From contig CAZFKN010000028.1 of assembly GCA_964519805.1 (NCBI GenBank), positions 1 through 32,381 on the forward strand: 32,381 bases of DNA, given 5' to 3'. The notes beneath the pieces were generated by a model that was not told the DNA's origin, did no database searches, and was given only the letters and a program-made list of their open reading frames with translations. Each line of letters begins with the position of its first letter. Position 1 is the first letter of the stretch. Positions 1 to 7,256 of this stretch are shown here, in pieces. The position numbers and the translations under genes are program-made. The stretch comes from DASQPE01 sp964519805 (GTDB taxonomy: Bacteria; Gemmatimonadota; Gemmatimonadetes; Gemmatimonadales; GWC2-71-9).

Positions 1-17
1 TACTGTTCACCGTTCAC
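1..17. repeat. GTTYACY heptamer repeat, partial copy at window edge
   Basis: About two and a half units of the heptamer (GTTCACC-GTTCACG type) are visible, cut by the window edge. The fabD stop codon (TGA read on the minus strand, 14-16) lies inside one unit. It has the same orientation as the copies at 4327 and 10729. It may be the right arm of a larger inverted-repeat element whose other half lies outside the window. Confidence 0.6.
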
Positions 18-943
18 GCAGTCAGGAACCGCTCTACTTCCTCCGCCGTCCCCATCGTCACGGCTTTGGCCTCGGGCACGATCCGCTTGAGCAACCCCGC
101 GAGCACGTTCCCGGGGCCGACCTCCACGAACGTGGCTCCCGGCGCCAACGCCGCCGCCCGTTGCATGCACTCCACCCAGCGCACCGGGGCCGTGAGCTGC
201 TCGACCAGCATCCGCACCGCATCCGCCGGCTTCGACACCGGCTCGGCCGTGGCGTTGGCGACTACCGGGCAGCGCGCGTCTGCAAACCGGGCGGCCCTAA
301 GCGCGGCGCGAAGGCCGGGCACCGCCGGCGCCATGAGCGGCGAATGGAACGCACCGCTCACCTTGAGCGGCACGACCCGCTTGGCGCCCCGGCTGCGGCA
401 GCTCTCACCCGCGCGGGCGACGGCGGCGGGGTCGCCCGAGATGACGGTCTGCTCCGGCGTGTTGAGATTGGCCGCGACAGCGACGCCGTCCCCGTCCGAG
501 GCCTCCCGGCACGCGGCCTCGACCGCCTCGGTATCGAGGCCGAGCACCGCGGCCATTGCTCCGGGACGCTCCAGCCCCGCCTCGTACATCAACTCGCCCC
601 GGCGTCGGACCAGCCGCGCGGCGTCGGTGGCGGAGAGACTGCCCGCTGCGACGTGGGCGCTGTACTCCCCCAGGCTGTGTCCCGCGGCGGCACCCGGACG
701 GCCGAGCGCGTCGCCCACCACGGCCAACACCGCCGCCGAGTGGGCGAGGATGGCAGGCTGGGTGTTGTGGGTGCGGGTCAGCTCCTCCTCGGGACCCTCC
801 CACATAATCCGGGAGAGAGGGACGCCGAGAGCCTCGTCGATCGCGGCGAAGACCGTGCGCGCCGCCGGAAACCGCTCCGCGAGGTCCTTCCCCATCCCCA
901 CCTTCTGCGCCCCTTGCCCGGGGCACATGACCACCGTCACCAC
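14..943 (-). CDS. fabD: Malonyl-CoA:ACP transacylase FabD
   Basis: This cytoplasmic enzyme moves malonyl from CoA to acyl carrier protein, supplying the extender unit for type II fatty-acid synthesis. The 309-residue product has the family's usual length. It shows the N-terminal GQGAQ (9-13), the nucleophile elbow GHSLGEY with Ser90, the catalytic His200 in AFHSPLM, and a C-terminal EVGPGNVL. The start is GTG at 943. A second GTG at 940 would give the 4-nt GTGA overlap seen at other junctions here and is equally plausible. It follows fabH directly and is the last gene of the yceD-rpmF-plsX-fabH-fabD series in this window. Its stop codon falls inside a heptamer repeat. Confidence 0.96.
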   Translation of the reverse strand: MVTVVMCPGQGAQKVGMGKDLAERFPAARTVFAAIDEALGVPLSRIMWEGPEEELTRTHNTQPAILAHSAAVLAVVGDALGRPGAAAGHSLGEYSAHVAAGSLSATDAARLVRRRGELMYEAGLERPGAMAAVLGLDTEAVEAACREASDGDGVAVAANLNTPEQTVISGDPAAVARAGESCRSRGAKRVVPLKVSGAFHSPLMAPAVPGLRAALRAARFADARCPVVANATAEPVSKPADAVRMLVEQLTAPVRWVECMQRAAALAPGATFVEVGPGNVLAGLLKRIVPEAKAVTMGTAEEVERFLTA

Positions 944-1929
944 CGGACGACGGCGCTCCCCCAGGTGAACCCGGCTCCGAACGCGACGAACAGCAGGAGC
1001 GAGCCCTTGCCGATTCGGCCCTCGCTCAGCGCCTGATCGAGCGCGATCGGGATCGATGCCGCCGACGTGTTGCCGTACTTCTCCAGGTTCACCATGACCT
1101 TGCTCATCGGGATCCCGGCATGCTTGGCGGTGGCTTCGATGATCCGGAGATTGGCCTGGTGGGGCACGAAGAGGTCGATCTGGTCGGCGCTCACGCAGGC
1201 GCGCCGGAGGGCCTCGTCGGTCGCTTCGGCCATCGCCAGCACGGCCGCCTTGAACACCTCGCGGCCCTTCATCTGCATGAGATGGGTCCGCTCGCGGAGG
1301 ACCTTCTCGCTCAGCGGCTCGAGCGAACCGCCTCCGGGAATCCAGAGCAGCGGCGCGAGGCGTCCATCGGTCTTGAGGAAGGTCGACAGAATGCCGCGGC
1401 CGTCCGGCTGCGCCGGACGGACGACGGCGGCGCCGGCGCCATCACCGAAGAGCACGGCCGTGGCGCGGTCCTGCCAGTCGGTGATGCACGACAGCTTCTC
1501 GCCGCCGATCACGAGCACGTTCCGGCTGCTGCCCGTGGCCACGAACCCCTCGGCGATGGCGAGGCCGTAGACGAACCCGGGGCATGCCGCCGAGACGTCG
1601 AACGCCGCCGCGTTGTCCGCGCCGAGGAGCGCCTGGATGTCGCACGCCGTGCCCGGCATCCGCCGATCGGGCGATACGGTGGCCAGGATGATCGCGTCGA
1701 GCTCCTCGGCCGTCACGTCGGCGCGGTCCATGGCCGCGTGCGCGGCGGTAACGCAGAACGACGCCAGCGACTCGTCGGGGCGCGCGACCCGGCGCTCCCG
1801 GATCCCGGTGCGCTCGACGATCCACGCATCGGACGTATCCAGCGTGCGGGAGAGATCGTGATTGGTCACGACCTGCGCGGGCACCGCCACGCCAAGGCCC
1901 GCGATTTCGGCAATAGGGCGAAGCGTCAC
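937..1929 (-). CDS. fabH: Beta-ketoacyl-ACP synthase III FabH
   Basis: FabH condenses acetyl-CoA (or another primer) with malonyl-ACP and so starts each fatty-acid chain. The 330-residue thiolase-fold protein has the Cys-His-Asn triad: Cys116 in SAACPGF, His257 in VPHQAN and Asn287 in YGNTSAAS. It also has the FGDGAGA segment and a glycine-rich C-terminus. The frame is open for a further 42 codons upstream, but those codons lie within plsX. The GTG at 1929 gives a GTGA overlap with the plsX stop and begins just before the family N-terminus. No Shine-Dalgarno sequence is evident, which fits translational coupling to plsX. Confidence 0.95.
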   Translation of the reverse strand: MTLRPIAEIAGLGVAVPAQVVTNHDLSRTLDTSDAWIVERTGIRERRVARPDESLASFCVTAAHAAMDRADVTAEELDAIILATVSPDRRMPGTACDIQALLGADNAAAFDVSAACPGFVYGLAIAEGFVATGSSRNVLVIGGEKLSCITDWQDRATAVLFGDGAGAAVVRPAQPDGRGILSTFLKTDGRLAPLLWIPGGGSLEPLSEKVLRERTHLMQMKGREVFKAAVLAMAEATDEALRRACVSADQIDLFVPHQANLRIIEATAKHAGIPMSKVMVNLEKYGNTSAASIPIALDQALSEGRIGKGSLLLFVAFGAGFTWGSAVVRW

Positions 1930-2936
1930 GCGGAGGAGGCGGCGGCGCGCTGGGCGAACTGCGCCCCGATGTGGACGTCGAGCTGGCTCTGGACGGCCTG
2001 GGTCGCGACGCGAATCGCGTTCTTGAAGGCGTTGGCGCTGGACGATCCGTGGCACATGATGGTCACGCCCTTCACTCCCAGGAGGGGGGCTCCTCCGTAC
2101 TCGGAGTAATCGAGGAACCGGAGCACGCGGCCGAAGTCCTCCCGGGTGAGCACCTCCGGCGCCTCACGCCGGACGATCCCGACGACCAGGCGGGCGGCGG
2201 ATTCGTAGAACTTGAGGACGATGTTGCCGACGAAGCCGTCGCAGACGACGACGTCGATCCGCCCATGCTTCGGGTGGCCCAGAATGTCCCGCCCCTCGAC
2301 GTTGCCGATGTAGTTGAGTCCGGGGGCGTGCTTGAGCAACTTGTGCGCTTCCTTGGCGATGGCGTTGCCCTTCTCGTCTTCCTCGCCGACGTTGAGCAGC
2401 CCCACGGCGGGTGTGGCGCGGCGGTGGAGGTCCTGCATCAGAACACTGCCGAGATACGCGAAGTTCACCAGCTCCCGGGCGGAGCAGTCGACGTTGGCGC
2501 CGGCGTCCAGCACGAGCACCGGGCCCTCCGCGGTCGGGAAGAGCGTGGCCACCGTGGCCCGCTCGACCCCGTCGTGCAGGCCGAGGATCATGGTGGATGC
2601 CGCGAGGACGGCGCCCGTGTTTCCCGCGGAGAGAAACGCGTCGGACTTGCCCGCCTCCTGGAGGCGGAGCCCGACCACCAGACTCGAATGGGGTTTCTTG
2701 CGGACGGCGGCGAGGGGCTTCTCGGCCATGCCGATGACGTCCGGCGCGGCGTGGATCTCGATGCGCGACCGGTCGAGCGACGGATGGCGCACAAGCTCCG
2801 CCTCGATGGCCTCGAGGCGACCTACGAGCTGAATCCGCAGGTCATCGGGCTGGGCTCGGAGCGCCTCGGCCACTCCCTCGATTTCGGCCCGGGGAGCGTG
2901 ATCGCCGCCCATCGCGTCCACGGCGACGCGGATCAC
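1926..2936 (-). CDS. plsX: Phosphate acyltransferase PlsX
   Basis: PlsX converts acyl-ACP to acyl-phosphate, the acyl donor for PlsY in phospholipid synthesis, and acts as a peripheral membrane enzyme. The 336-residue product begins with the hallmark VAVDAMGGDHAP. It carries SAGNTGA, the LLNVGEEDEKGN block and the CDGFVGNIVLK motif, and ends near the usual family length. The start is GTG at 2936, two bases after the rpmF stop, with a GAGG about ten bases upstream. The operon places it between L32 and FabH as in many bacteria, linking membrane lipid synthesis to ribosome supply. Confidence 0.95.
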   Translation of the reverse strand: MIRVAVDAMGGDHAPRAEIEGVAEALRAQPDDLRIQLVGRLEAIEAELVRHPSLDRSRIEIHAAPDVIGMAEKPLAAVRKKPHSSLVVGLRLQEAGKSDAFLSAGNTGAVLAASTMILGLHDGVERATVATLFPTAEGPVLVLDAGANVDCSARELVNFAYLGSVLMQDLHRRATPAVGLLNVGEEDEKGNAIAKEAHKLLKHAPGLNYIGNVEGRDILGHPKHGRIDVVVCDGFVGNIVLKFYESAARLVVGIVRREAPEVLTREDFGRVLRFLDYSEYGGAPLLGVKGVTIMCHGSSSANAFKNAIRVATQAVQSQLDVHIGAQFAQRAAASSA

Positions 2937-2938
2937 GC

Positions 2939-3121
2939 TCAGGCGTCCTCGACCTCGACCTGCTTCTTGCCGCGGTAGTAGCCGCAGGAATCGCACACGC
3001 GGTGCGAGAGCTTGGGCGAGCCGCAGCGCGGACACGCCTGGGGCCGGACGCCGGCGGCGGTGTGGTGCCCGCGGCGGAGCCGCTTCTTCGACTTCGAGGT
3101 GCGTCGCTTCGGGACGGCCAT
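2939..3121 (-). CDS. rpmF: Ribosomal protein bL32
   Basis: This is the 60-residue ribosomal protein L32 of the large subunit. It starts MAVPKRRTSKSKKR, the family signature, and carries a four-cysteine zinc ribbon (Cys30, Cys33, Cys43, Cys46), so it is the zinc-binding form. The ATG at 3121 is preceded by TGAGGATCTC, with GAGG at good spacing. The frame is open for 21 more codons upstream, but that extension overlaps yceD and does not belong to the family. The gap to the yceD stop is 7 nt. The C-terminal acidic tail (EVEDA) is short. Confidence 0.96.
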   Translation of the reverse strand: MAVPKRRTSKSKKRLRRGHHTAAGVRPQACPRCGSPKLSHRVCDSCGYYRGKKQVEVEDA

Positions 3122-3128
3122 GAGATCC

Positions 3129-3596
3129 TCAGACGGGTTCCGCCGGCGCGCACGCGCATGCACCGGCATTGAGATCGGCTCCACAGCGGGGGCACAGGCC
3201 CGCGCAATCGTCGCGGCACAGCAGATACGGCGGCACCGCGAGGGCCAGCTCTTCCCGGACCACCTCGCCCAGGTCGATCACGGCCGGCGCCGGGGGTACA
3301 AGGTACACCGCCGGGTCGGCGGCCGCGTCGGGATCGTCGCTGAAAAGGACGTCCAGCTCTTCGTCGACGTGGTAGATGACGTCCGCCAGACAGCGACGGC
3401 AATCGCTCCGGACTTCGCCTTGGACGCGGGCACGCCAGAAGTACTCGCCCCGCCCGGTGGCCTGGAGCCGCCCCTCGACGGACACGGGTCCGGTGAGGTC
3501 GAGCTCGAGCCCCTGGAACACCGGGTCCTCCGGCTCGAGCCGCCCGACGGTCTCGACCGGACCCCGGTTGAGATCGCGAAGATCGACCCGAAGCAT
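3129..3596 (-). CDS. YceD/DUF177 family protein
   Basis: This 155-residue protein belongs to the DUF177 (YceD) family, usually encoded directly before rpmF and linked to 23S rRNA or large-subunit maturation. The family's central CRRC motif is present (Cys66, Cys69), followed by a C-terminal cluster Cys127, Cys131, Cys135, Cys138 that could bind a metal. The start is ATG at 3596 with only a weak ribosome-binding site. The ATG itself lies in the first bases of the 55-bp segment repeated on the other side of the assembly gap. It is the first gene of the five-gene rpmF/fab unit. Confidence 0.88.
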   Translation of the reverse strand: MLRVDLRDLNRGPVETVGRLEPEDPVFQGLELDLTGPVSVEGRLQATGRGEYFWRARVQGEVRSDCRRCLADVIYHVDEELDVLFSDDPDAAADPAVYLVPPAPAVIDLGEVVREELALAVPPYLLCRDDCAGLCPRCGADLNAGACACAPAEPV

Positions 3597-3646
3597 AGCC
3601 CGATAAGCTACTCTGGGAACCGGACTTACGTCAAGCTACAGTAAAC
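3592..3646. repeat. 55-bp direct duplicate, left copy (assembly overlap)
   Basis: These 55 bases are identical to 3747-3801 on the other side of the N block. The segment starts at the yceD start codon and ends in the first heptamer unit. An exact 55-base identity at both edges of a gap is what a k=55 assembly leaves when two contigs overlap but are not merged. Confidence 0.9.
3605..3634 (-). promoter_or_regulatory. Candidate promoter of the yceD-rpmF-plsX-fabH-fabD operon
   Basis: Reading on the minus strand, a TTGACG (3629-3634) is followed after 18 bases by TAGCTT (3605-3610), ahead of the yceD ATG at 3596. The -35 match is good; the -10 is only three of six. If it is used, the transcript would start within a few bases of the ATG and be almost leaderless, in line with the weak ribosome-binding site. 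This is a candidate only. Confidence 0.3.
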
Positions 3647-3746
3647 NNNNNNNNNNNNNNNNNNNNNNNNNNNNNNNNNNNNNNNNNNNNNNNNNNNNNN
3701 NNNNNNNNNNNNNNNNNNNNNNNNNNNNNNNNNNNNNNNNNNNNNN
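3647..3746. other. Assembly gap, 100 Ns
   Basis: Exactly 100 N characters, a conventional fixed placeholder. The flanks share 55 identical bases, so the true gap is probably an overlap of -55. Collapsing it leaves 127 nt between the ndk stop and the yceD start. The break falls at a multi-copy repeat, which explains why assembly stopped here. Confidence 0.95.
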
Positions 3747-3801
3747 AGCATAGCCCGATAAGCTACTCTGGGAACCGGACTTACGTCAAGCTACAGTAAA
3801 C
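3747..3801. repeat. 55-bp direct duplicate, right copy (assembly overlap)
   Basis: Identical to 3592-3646. It includes a second copy of the yceD start codon and candidate promoter, which should not be counted as a real second copy. Its last bases enter the heptamer array that begins at 3794. Confidence 0.9.
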
Positions 3802-3870
3802 AGTAAACAGTGAACGGGGGCTCCGCTGACCCGTGGCCCCTGCTCACCGTTTACTGTTTACTGTTCACTG
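3794..3870. repeat. Composite inverted-repeat element, copy 1
   Basis: The left arm (3794-3815) is three heptamers of CAGTAAA/CAGTGAA type. The right arm (3842-3870) is the reverse complement family, GTTTACT/GTTCACT. Twenty-two-base stretches of the two arms match at 20 positions. Between them is a 5-bp inner stem, 3816-3820 with 3837-3841, closing a 16-nt loop that begins CTCCGCTGAC. A second copy with the same plan lies at 27167-27250. It sits between the ndk stop and the yceD start, so it could end the ndk transcript or act in the yceD leader. Confidence 0.75.
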
Positions 3871-3878
3871 TCTACCCT

Positions 3879-4313
3879 TCACCCACCTCCCCACAACCAC
3901 GCCAGCTCACCATCGGCAAAGAAAAACCCGACCTCCCGGGCCGCGGATTCCGGGCTGTCCGACGCGTGAATGGCGTTCCGGCCCTTCGACTCGGCGTACA
4001 GCTTCCGGATCGTTCCGGCCGCGGCCTCCTGCGGGTCCGTCGCCCCGATCACCGTGCGGAGGTGGGCCACCGCCGCGTCACGTTCGAGGGCCATGGGCAG
4101 ACAAGGACCGCTGGTCATGAACTGGACCAGATCGGCGTAGAACGGCCGACCCCGGTGGACGGCGTAGAACTCGCCGGCCTGCGAGGGCGTAAGCCGGACG
4201 AGGCGGGCCGCCCGCAGCACGAATCGCTCGCGCTGCAGATGGGCGATGATGAGCCCGGCCTTGCCGGTCTCGATGGCGTCAGGCTTGACGATGCCGAGGG
4301 TCAGTTCGGGCAA
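3879..4313 (-). CDS. ndk: Nucleoside diphosphate kinase
   Basis: Ndk transfers the terminal phosphate between nucleoside tri- and diphosphates through a phosphohistidine. The 144-residue product has TLGIVKPDA with Lys10 and the active-site His116 in RNAIHASDS, and matches the family length. I place the start at TTG 4313: it has GGAGG (4320-4324 on the plus strand as CCTCC) exactly six bases upstream, and gives the usual family N-terminus. A GTG at 4328 would add five residues but would put the SD inside the gene. The stop (3879-3881) lies at the degenerate end of a heptamer array. It is downstream of sucCD and the EIIA/CBS gene. Confidence 0.94.
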   Translation of the reverse strand: MPELTLGIVKPDAIETGKAGLIIAHLQRERFVLRAARLVRLTPSQAGEFYAVHRGRPFYADLVQFMTSGPCLPMALERDAAVAHLRTVIGATDPQEAAAGTIRKLYAESKGRNAIHASDSPESAAREVGFFFADGELAWLWGGG

Positions 4314-4326
4314 GACAGACCTCCGC

Positions 4327-4352
4327 ACTGTTCACTGTTTACCGTTCACTGT
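4327..4352. repeat. GTTYACY heptamer array
   Basis: About four units (GTTCACT, GTTTACC, GTTCACT and a degenerate end) fill the spacer between the EIIA/CBS gene and ndk. The stop of the EIIA/CBS gene (TGA on the minus strand, 4346-4348) lies inside a unit. The ndk Shine-Dalgarno begins directly beside it. Confidence 0.75.
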
Positions 4353-5251
4353 CCTACCAGCTTGCGTACGATCTCGGCCCGCGTGAGCACACCTCGCAGC
4401 ACCCCGTCCCGCACCACCGGCAGACAGGCCACGTCCTTGTTGGCGAGGAGGCTCGCCACGTCGGACAACGATTGGTCCTCGGATACGCACAGGACGTTGC
4501 GGGCCATGATGCTGCCGACCTGCCCCACGGCCGCGGCAGCCTGCGCCCGGCTGGCGGCCTTGTGCTCCCCCGTCTGCAACCGCTGCACGTAGGCCGGCAG
4601 AAAATAGCGGAGCAGCTCGCGGCTCGAGAGGAGCCCGATCACGACCCCGTCCGGCCCGACCACCGGCGCCGCGTCCAGACCCCGCCGCGCGAGCAGCCGC
4701 GCGGCCGCTTCGATGGGCAGCTCGGGCTCGAAGGCCACGCTCGCCGGCGACATCACGTCGCCCACCAGCAGCTCCTCCTCCAGACGGACGCCCTGCAGGC
4801 CGGGCAGAGCAAGTACGTCGTCCGCCGTGCGCGCCGCATGCAATCCGTCCACGACGTCCGGTTGCGCCAGCGCCCGCGCGAAGGCCGCCACGGCCTGGAG
4901 GTACGCCGCGGCCTCGCGCGGCGGGGCGAGGATCAGGAGCATGATGCGGGCGCCCTCGACGGCCCCGTTCGCGTCTGTGTCCTTCCCTTCCATCGCGGTC
5001 GGCGCCACGCCGAGTGCCACCACCACCGCGTCGACGGCGTCGGTCCGGAAGTGCGGCAGGACAGCATGAGGCCCGAGGCTCAGCGTGTCCTCGGGCCAGG
5101 CGTTCTTCACCGCGACCTCGAGCTTGTCCGGATCGCGAACCCGACCATCCGCCAGGCAGGCGTCCAGCAGCGCCCGGATCCCCGCCTCCCAGGTGTCGGC
5201 AGCGAGCGGGACCACCACCCGCCGGCGGGAGAGCAGATCCGCGAGCTTCAC
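4346..5251 (-). CDS. PTS EIIA(Fru/Ntr)-like domain fused to a CBS pair
   Basis: A 301-residue cytoplasmic protein. Residues ~1-145 resemble the EIIA domain of the fructose/nitrogen PTS family, including the GPHAVLPHFR segment where His67 would be the phosphorylated histidine. Residues ~165-300 form two CBS repeats (VGDVMSPASVAFEP... and SIMARNVLCVSEDQS...), a module that binds adenine nucleotides in many proteins. There is no permease or EIIB in the window, so a regulatory role is more likely than sugar transport. The GTG start at 5251 overlaps the sucD stop by four bases (GTGA), so it is coupled to succinyl-CoA synthetase. The substrate and target are unknown. Confidence 0.8.
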   Translation of the reverse strand: MKLADLLSRRRVVVPLAADTWEAGIRALLDACLADGRVRDPDKLEVAVKNAWPEDTLSLGPHAVLPHFRTDAVDAVVVALGVAPTAMEGKDTDANGAVEGARIMLLILAPPREAAAYLQAVAAFARALAQPDVVDGLHAARTADDVLALPGLQGVRLEEELLVGDVMSPASVAFEPELPIEAAARLLARRGLDAAPVVGPDGVVIGLLSSRELLRYFLPAYVQRLQTGEHKAASRAQAAAAVGQVGSIMARNVLCVSEDQSLSDVASLLANKDVACLPVVRDGVLRGVLTRAEIVRKLVGQ

Positions 5252-6120
5252 ATGCGTTTCCGCAGCAGCTCGATCACGTCCACCGGCCGCCGCATGATGC
5301 CGATGCCCGCCGCCTCGAACGCGGCGAGCTTCTCTTCGGCCGTGCCCGACGAGCCCGAGATGATGGCGCCGGCGTGGCCCATGCGCCGGCCCTTGGGCGC
5401 GGTCTGCCCGGCGATGAAGCCCACCACCGGCTTCTTCACGTGCTCTTTCACGAACTGCGCCGCGTTCTGCTCGTCCGTGCCGCCGATCTCGCCGATCATC
5501 ACGATGGCGTCGGTGCCGCGATCGTCCTGGAACGCGCGGAGACAGTCGATGAAGTTGGTGCCGATGATCGGGTCGCCGCCGATGCCCACACAGGTGCTCT
5601 GACCGATGCCGGCGCGGGTCAGGTGGTTGACGACCTCATAGGTCAGGGTGCCGCTGCGCGACACCAGTCCCACCCGCCCCGTCGTACAGATGTTGCCCGG
5701 GATGATCCCGATCTTCGCCCGGCTGCCGGCCGTGATGAGACCGGGGCAGTTCGGCCCGATGAGGCGTACGCCCCTGCTCCGCACGAACGGCATCGTCCGG
5801 CTCATGTGCATGACCGGAATGCCTTCGGTGATGCAGACGATGAGCGGGATCGCGCCGTCGGCCGCCTCGATGATGGCGGCGGCGGCGGCCATCGGCGGCA
5901 CGTAGATGACGGTGGTATTCGCGCCGGTCGCCGCGACCGCCTCGGCGACGGTGTCGAACACCGGGACCTTGCCCTCGAACCGCTGACCGCCCTTGCCCGG
6001 CGTCACCCCGGCCACGAGGTGGGTCCCATACTCCAGCATCTGGCGGGCGTGGAACGACCCTTCCCGCCCGGTGATCCCCTGAACCAGGAGGCGCGTCTTC
6101 TCATCGGCGAAGATGCTCAC
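5248..6120 (-). CDS. sucD: Succinyl-CoA synthetase alpha subunit
   Basis: With SucC this enzyme makes succinate, CoA and a nucleoside triphosphate from succinyl-CoA in the TCA cycle. The 290-residue product has the N-terminal CoA-binding fold with QGITGREGSFH (14-24), the GPNCPG loop (122-127), the EIGGTDEQNA loop and the phosphorylated His249 in MGHAGAI. The GTG start at 6120 overlaps the sucC stop as GTGA, and its own stop overlaps the next gene the same way. Length and motifs are fully normal. Confidence 0.97.
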   Translation of the reverse strand: MSIFADEKTRLLVQGITGREGSFHARQMLEYGTHLVAGVTPGKGGQRFEGKVPVFDTVAEAVAATGANTTVIYVPPMAAAAAIIEAADGAIPLIVCITEGIPVMHMSRTMPFVRSRGVRLIGPNCPGLITAGSRAKIGIIPGNICTTGRVGLVSRSGTLTYEVVNHLTRAGIGQSTCVGIGGDPIIGTNFIDCLRAFQDDRGTDAIVMIGEIGGTDEQNAAQFVKEHVKKPVVGFIAGQTAPKGRRMGHAGAIISGSSGTAEEKLAAFEAAGIGIMRRPVDVIELLRKRM

Positions 6121-7256
6121 GCGGCCCCCTTCGCGAGCTTCACCACTCGCGCCACGGCTTCGTCCATGTCGCTCAGAGCCGTCATGCCGACCCCGTTGAG
6201 AATGCGAATGGCCTCGGCCTCGTTGGTGCCGGTGAGCCGGATGACGATCGGCACGCTGACCTTGAACTGGCGGGTCGCGGCGACGATGCCGTTGGCCACG
6301 TCGTCGGTGCGGGTGATGCCGCCGAAGATGTTGAAGAGGATCGCCCGCACGTGGCGATCGGCGGTGATGATCTTGAGCGCGTTGATGACCTTCTCGGGGC
6401 TCGAGCTGCCGCCGATATCCAGGAAGTTGGCGGGCTCGCCGCCGTAGTACTTCACCAGGTCCATCGTGGCCATCGCGAGGCCGGCACCGTTCACCACGCA
6501 GCCGACGTCGCCGTCGAGCTTGATGAACGACAGGTTGGCCCGGCGGGCGGCCGCCTCGCTCGGCTCCTCCGCCGTCTCGTCCCGCAGGAGGCCGAGATCG
6601 GGCCGCCAGAACAGCTCGTTGTCGTCGATGACGATCTTGGCGTCGAGCGCGAGCACTCGGCCGTCGGGCGTCGTGACCAGCGGGTTGATTTCCGCCAGCG
6701 ACGCGCCGTTGGCCACGAACGCGGCGTAGAGCTGCTCCATGATCCTGGCCGCGGCCTTGACCTGCCCGAAATCCATGTAGAGGCCGAGGGCAAGCCGGAG
6801 CGCCTGGTGGGGGAAGAGCCCGTAGGTCGGGTCTACCGGGAAGCGCACGATCTTCTCGGGCGTCTGCTGCGCCACCTCCTCGATGTCCACGCCTCCGGCC
6901 GAGCTGACCATGAACACCGGGCGCTGGGTCTCCCGGTCCATGATGAGTCCGACGTAGCTCTCGGAGGAGATCTCCGCCGCGGGAACGACGAGCACTTTCT
7001 GAACGGTGAGCCCCTTGATCTGCATGCCGAGAATCTCGGCGGCGTGGTCGAGCGCCTCACCCGGGCTCTTGGCGAGCCGCACGCCTCCGGCCTTGCCCCG
7101 GCCGCCCGCATGGACCTGCGCCTTGATCACGACCGTCCCGCCCAGGCGCCGAGCGATCGCCTCGGCCTCGGTCGGCGTGGAGGCGACGTCGCCGTCGAGC
7201 ACCGGAATGCCCTGCGCCTTGAGTAGCGCGCGGGCCTGATATTCGTGGATGTTCAC
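6117..7256 (-). CDS. sucC: Succinyl-CoA synthetase beta subunit
   Basis: This subunit carries the nucleotide-binding ATP-grasp domain. The 379-residue protein begins MNIHEYQAR, the family signature. It has VVIKAQVHAGGRGKAGGV in the ATP-grasp region, EINPLVTTPDGRVLALDAKI with the metal-binding residues, and the GGITRTDDVANGI loop and NEAEAIRIL in the C-terminal flavodoxin-like domain. The GTG start at 7256 directly follows the arcC stop (TAG-GTG) and has GAGGAG upstream. ATP or GTP preference cannot be read safely from sequence. Confidence 0.97.
   Translation of the reverse strand: MNIHEYQARALLKAQGIPVLDGDVASTPTEAEAIARRLGGTVVIKAQVHAGGRGKAGGVRLAKSPGEALDHAAEILGMQIKGLTVQKVLVVPAAEISSESYVGLIMDRETQRPVFMVSSAGGVDIEEVAQQTPEKIVRFPVDPTYGLFPHQALRLALGLYMDFGQVKAAARIMEQLYAAFVANGASLAEINPLVTTPDGRVLALDAKIVIDDNELFWRPDLGLLRDETAEEPSEAAARRANLSFIKLDGDVGCVVNGAGLAMATMDLVKYYGGEPANFLDIGGSSSPEKVINALKIITADRHVRAILFNIFGGITRTDDVANGIVAATRQFKVSVPIVIRLTGTNEAEAIRILNGVGMTALSDMDEAVARVVKLAKGAA

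Noticed and set aside
3747..3801. A true tandem duplication of the yceD promoter and start
   Set aside because: Exact 55-base identity on both sides of a fixed 100-N block is better explained by an assembly k-mer overlap.
3794..3870. A CRISPR array
   Set aside because: Repeats are 7 bp, contiguous and without spacers, and no cas gene is present.
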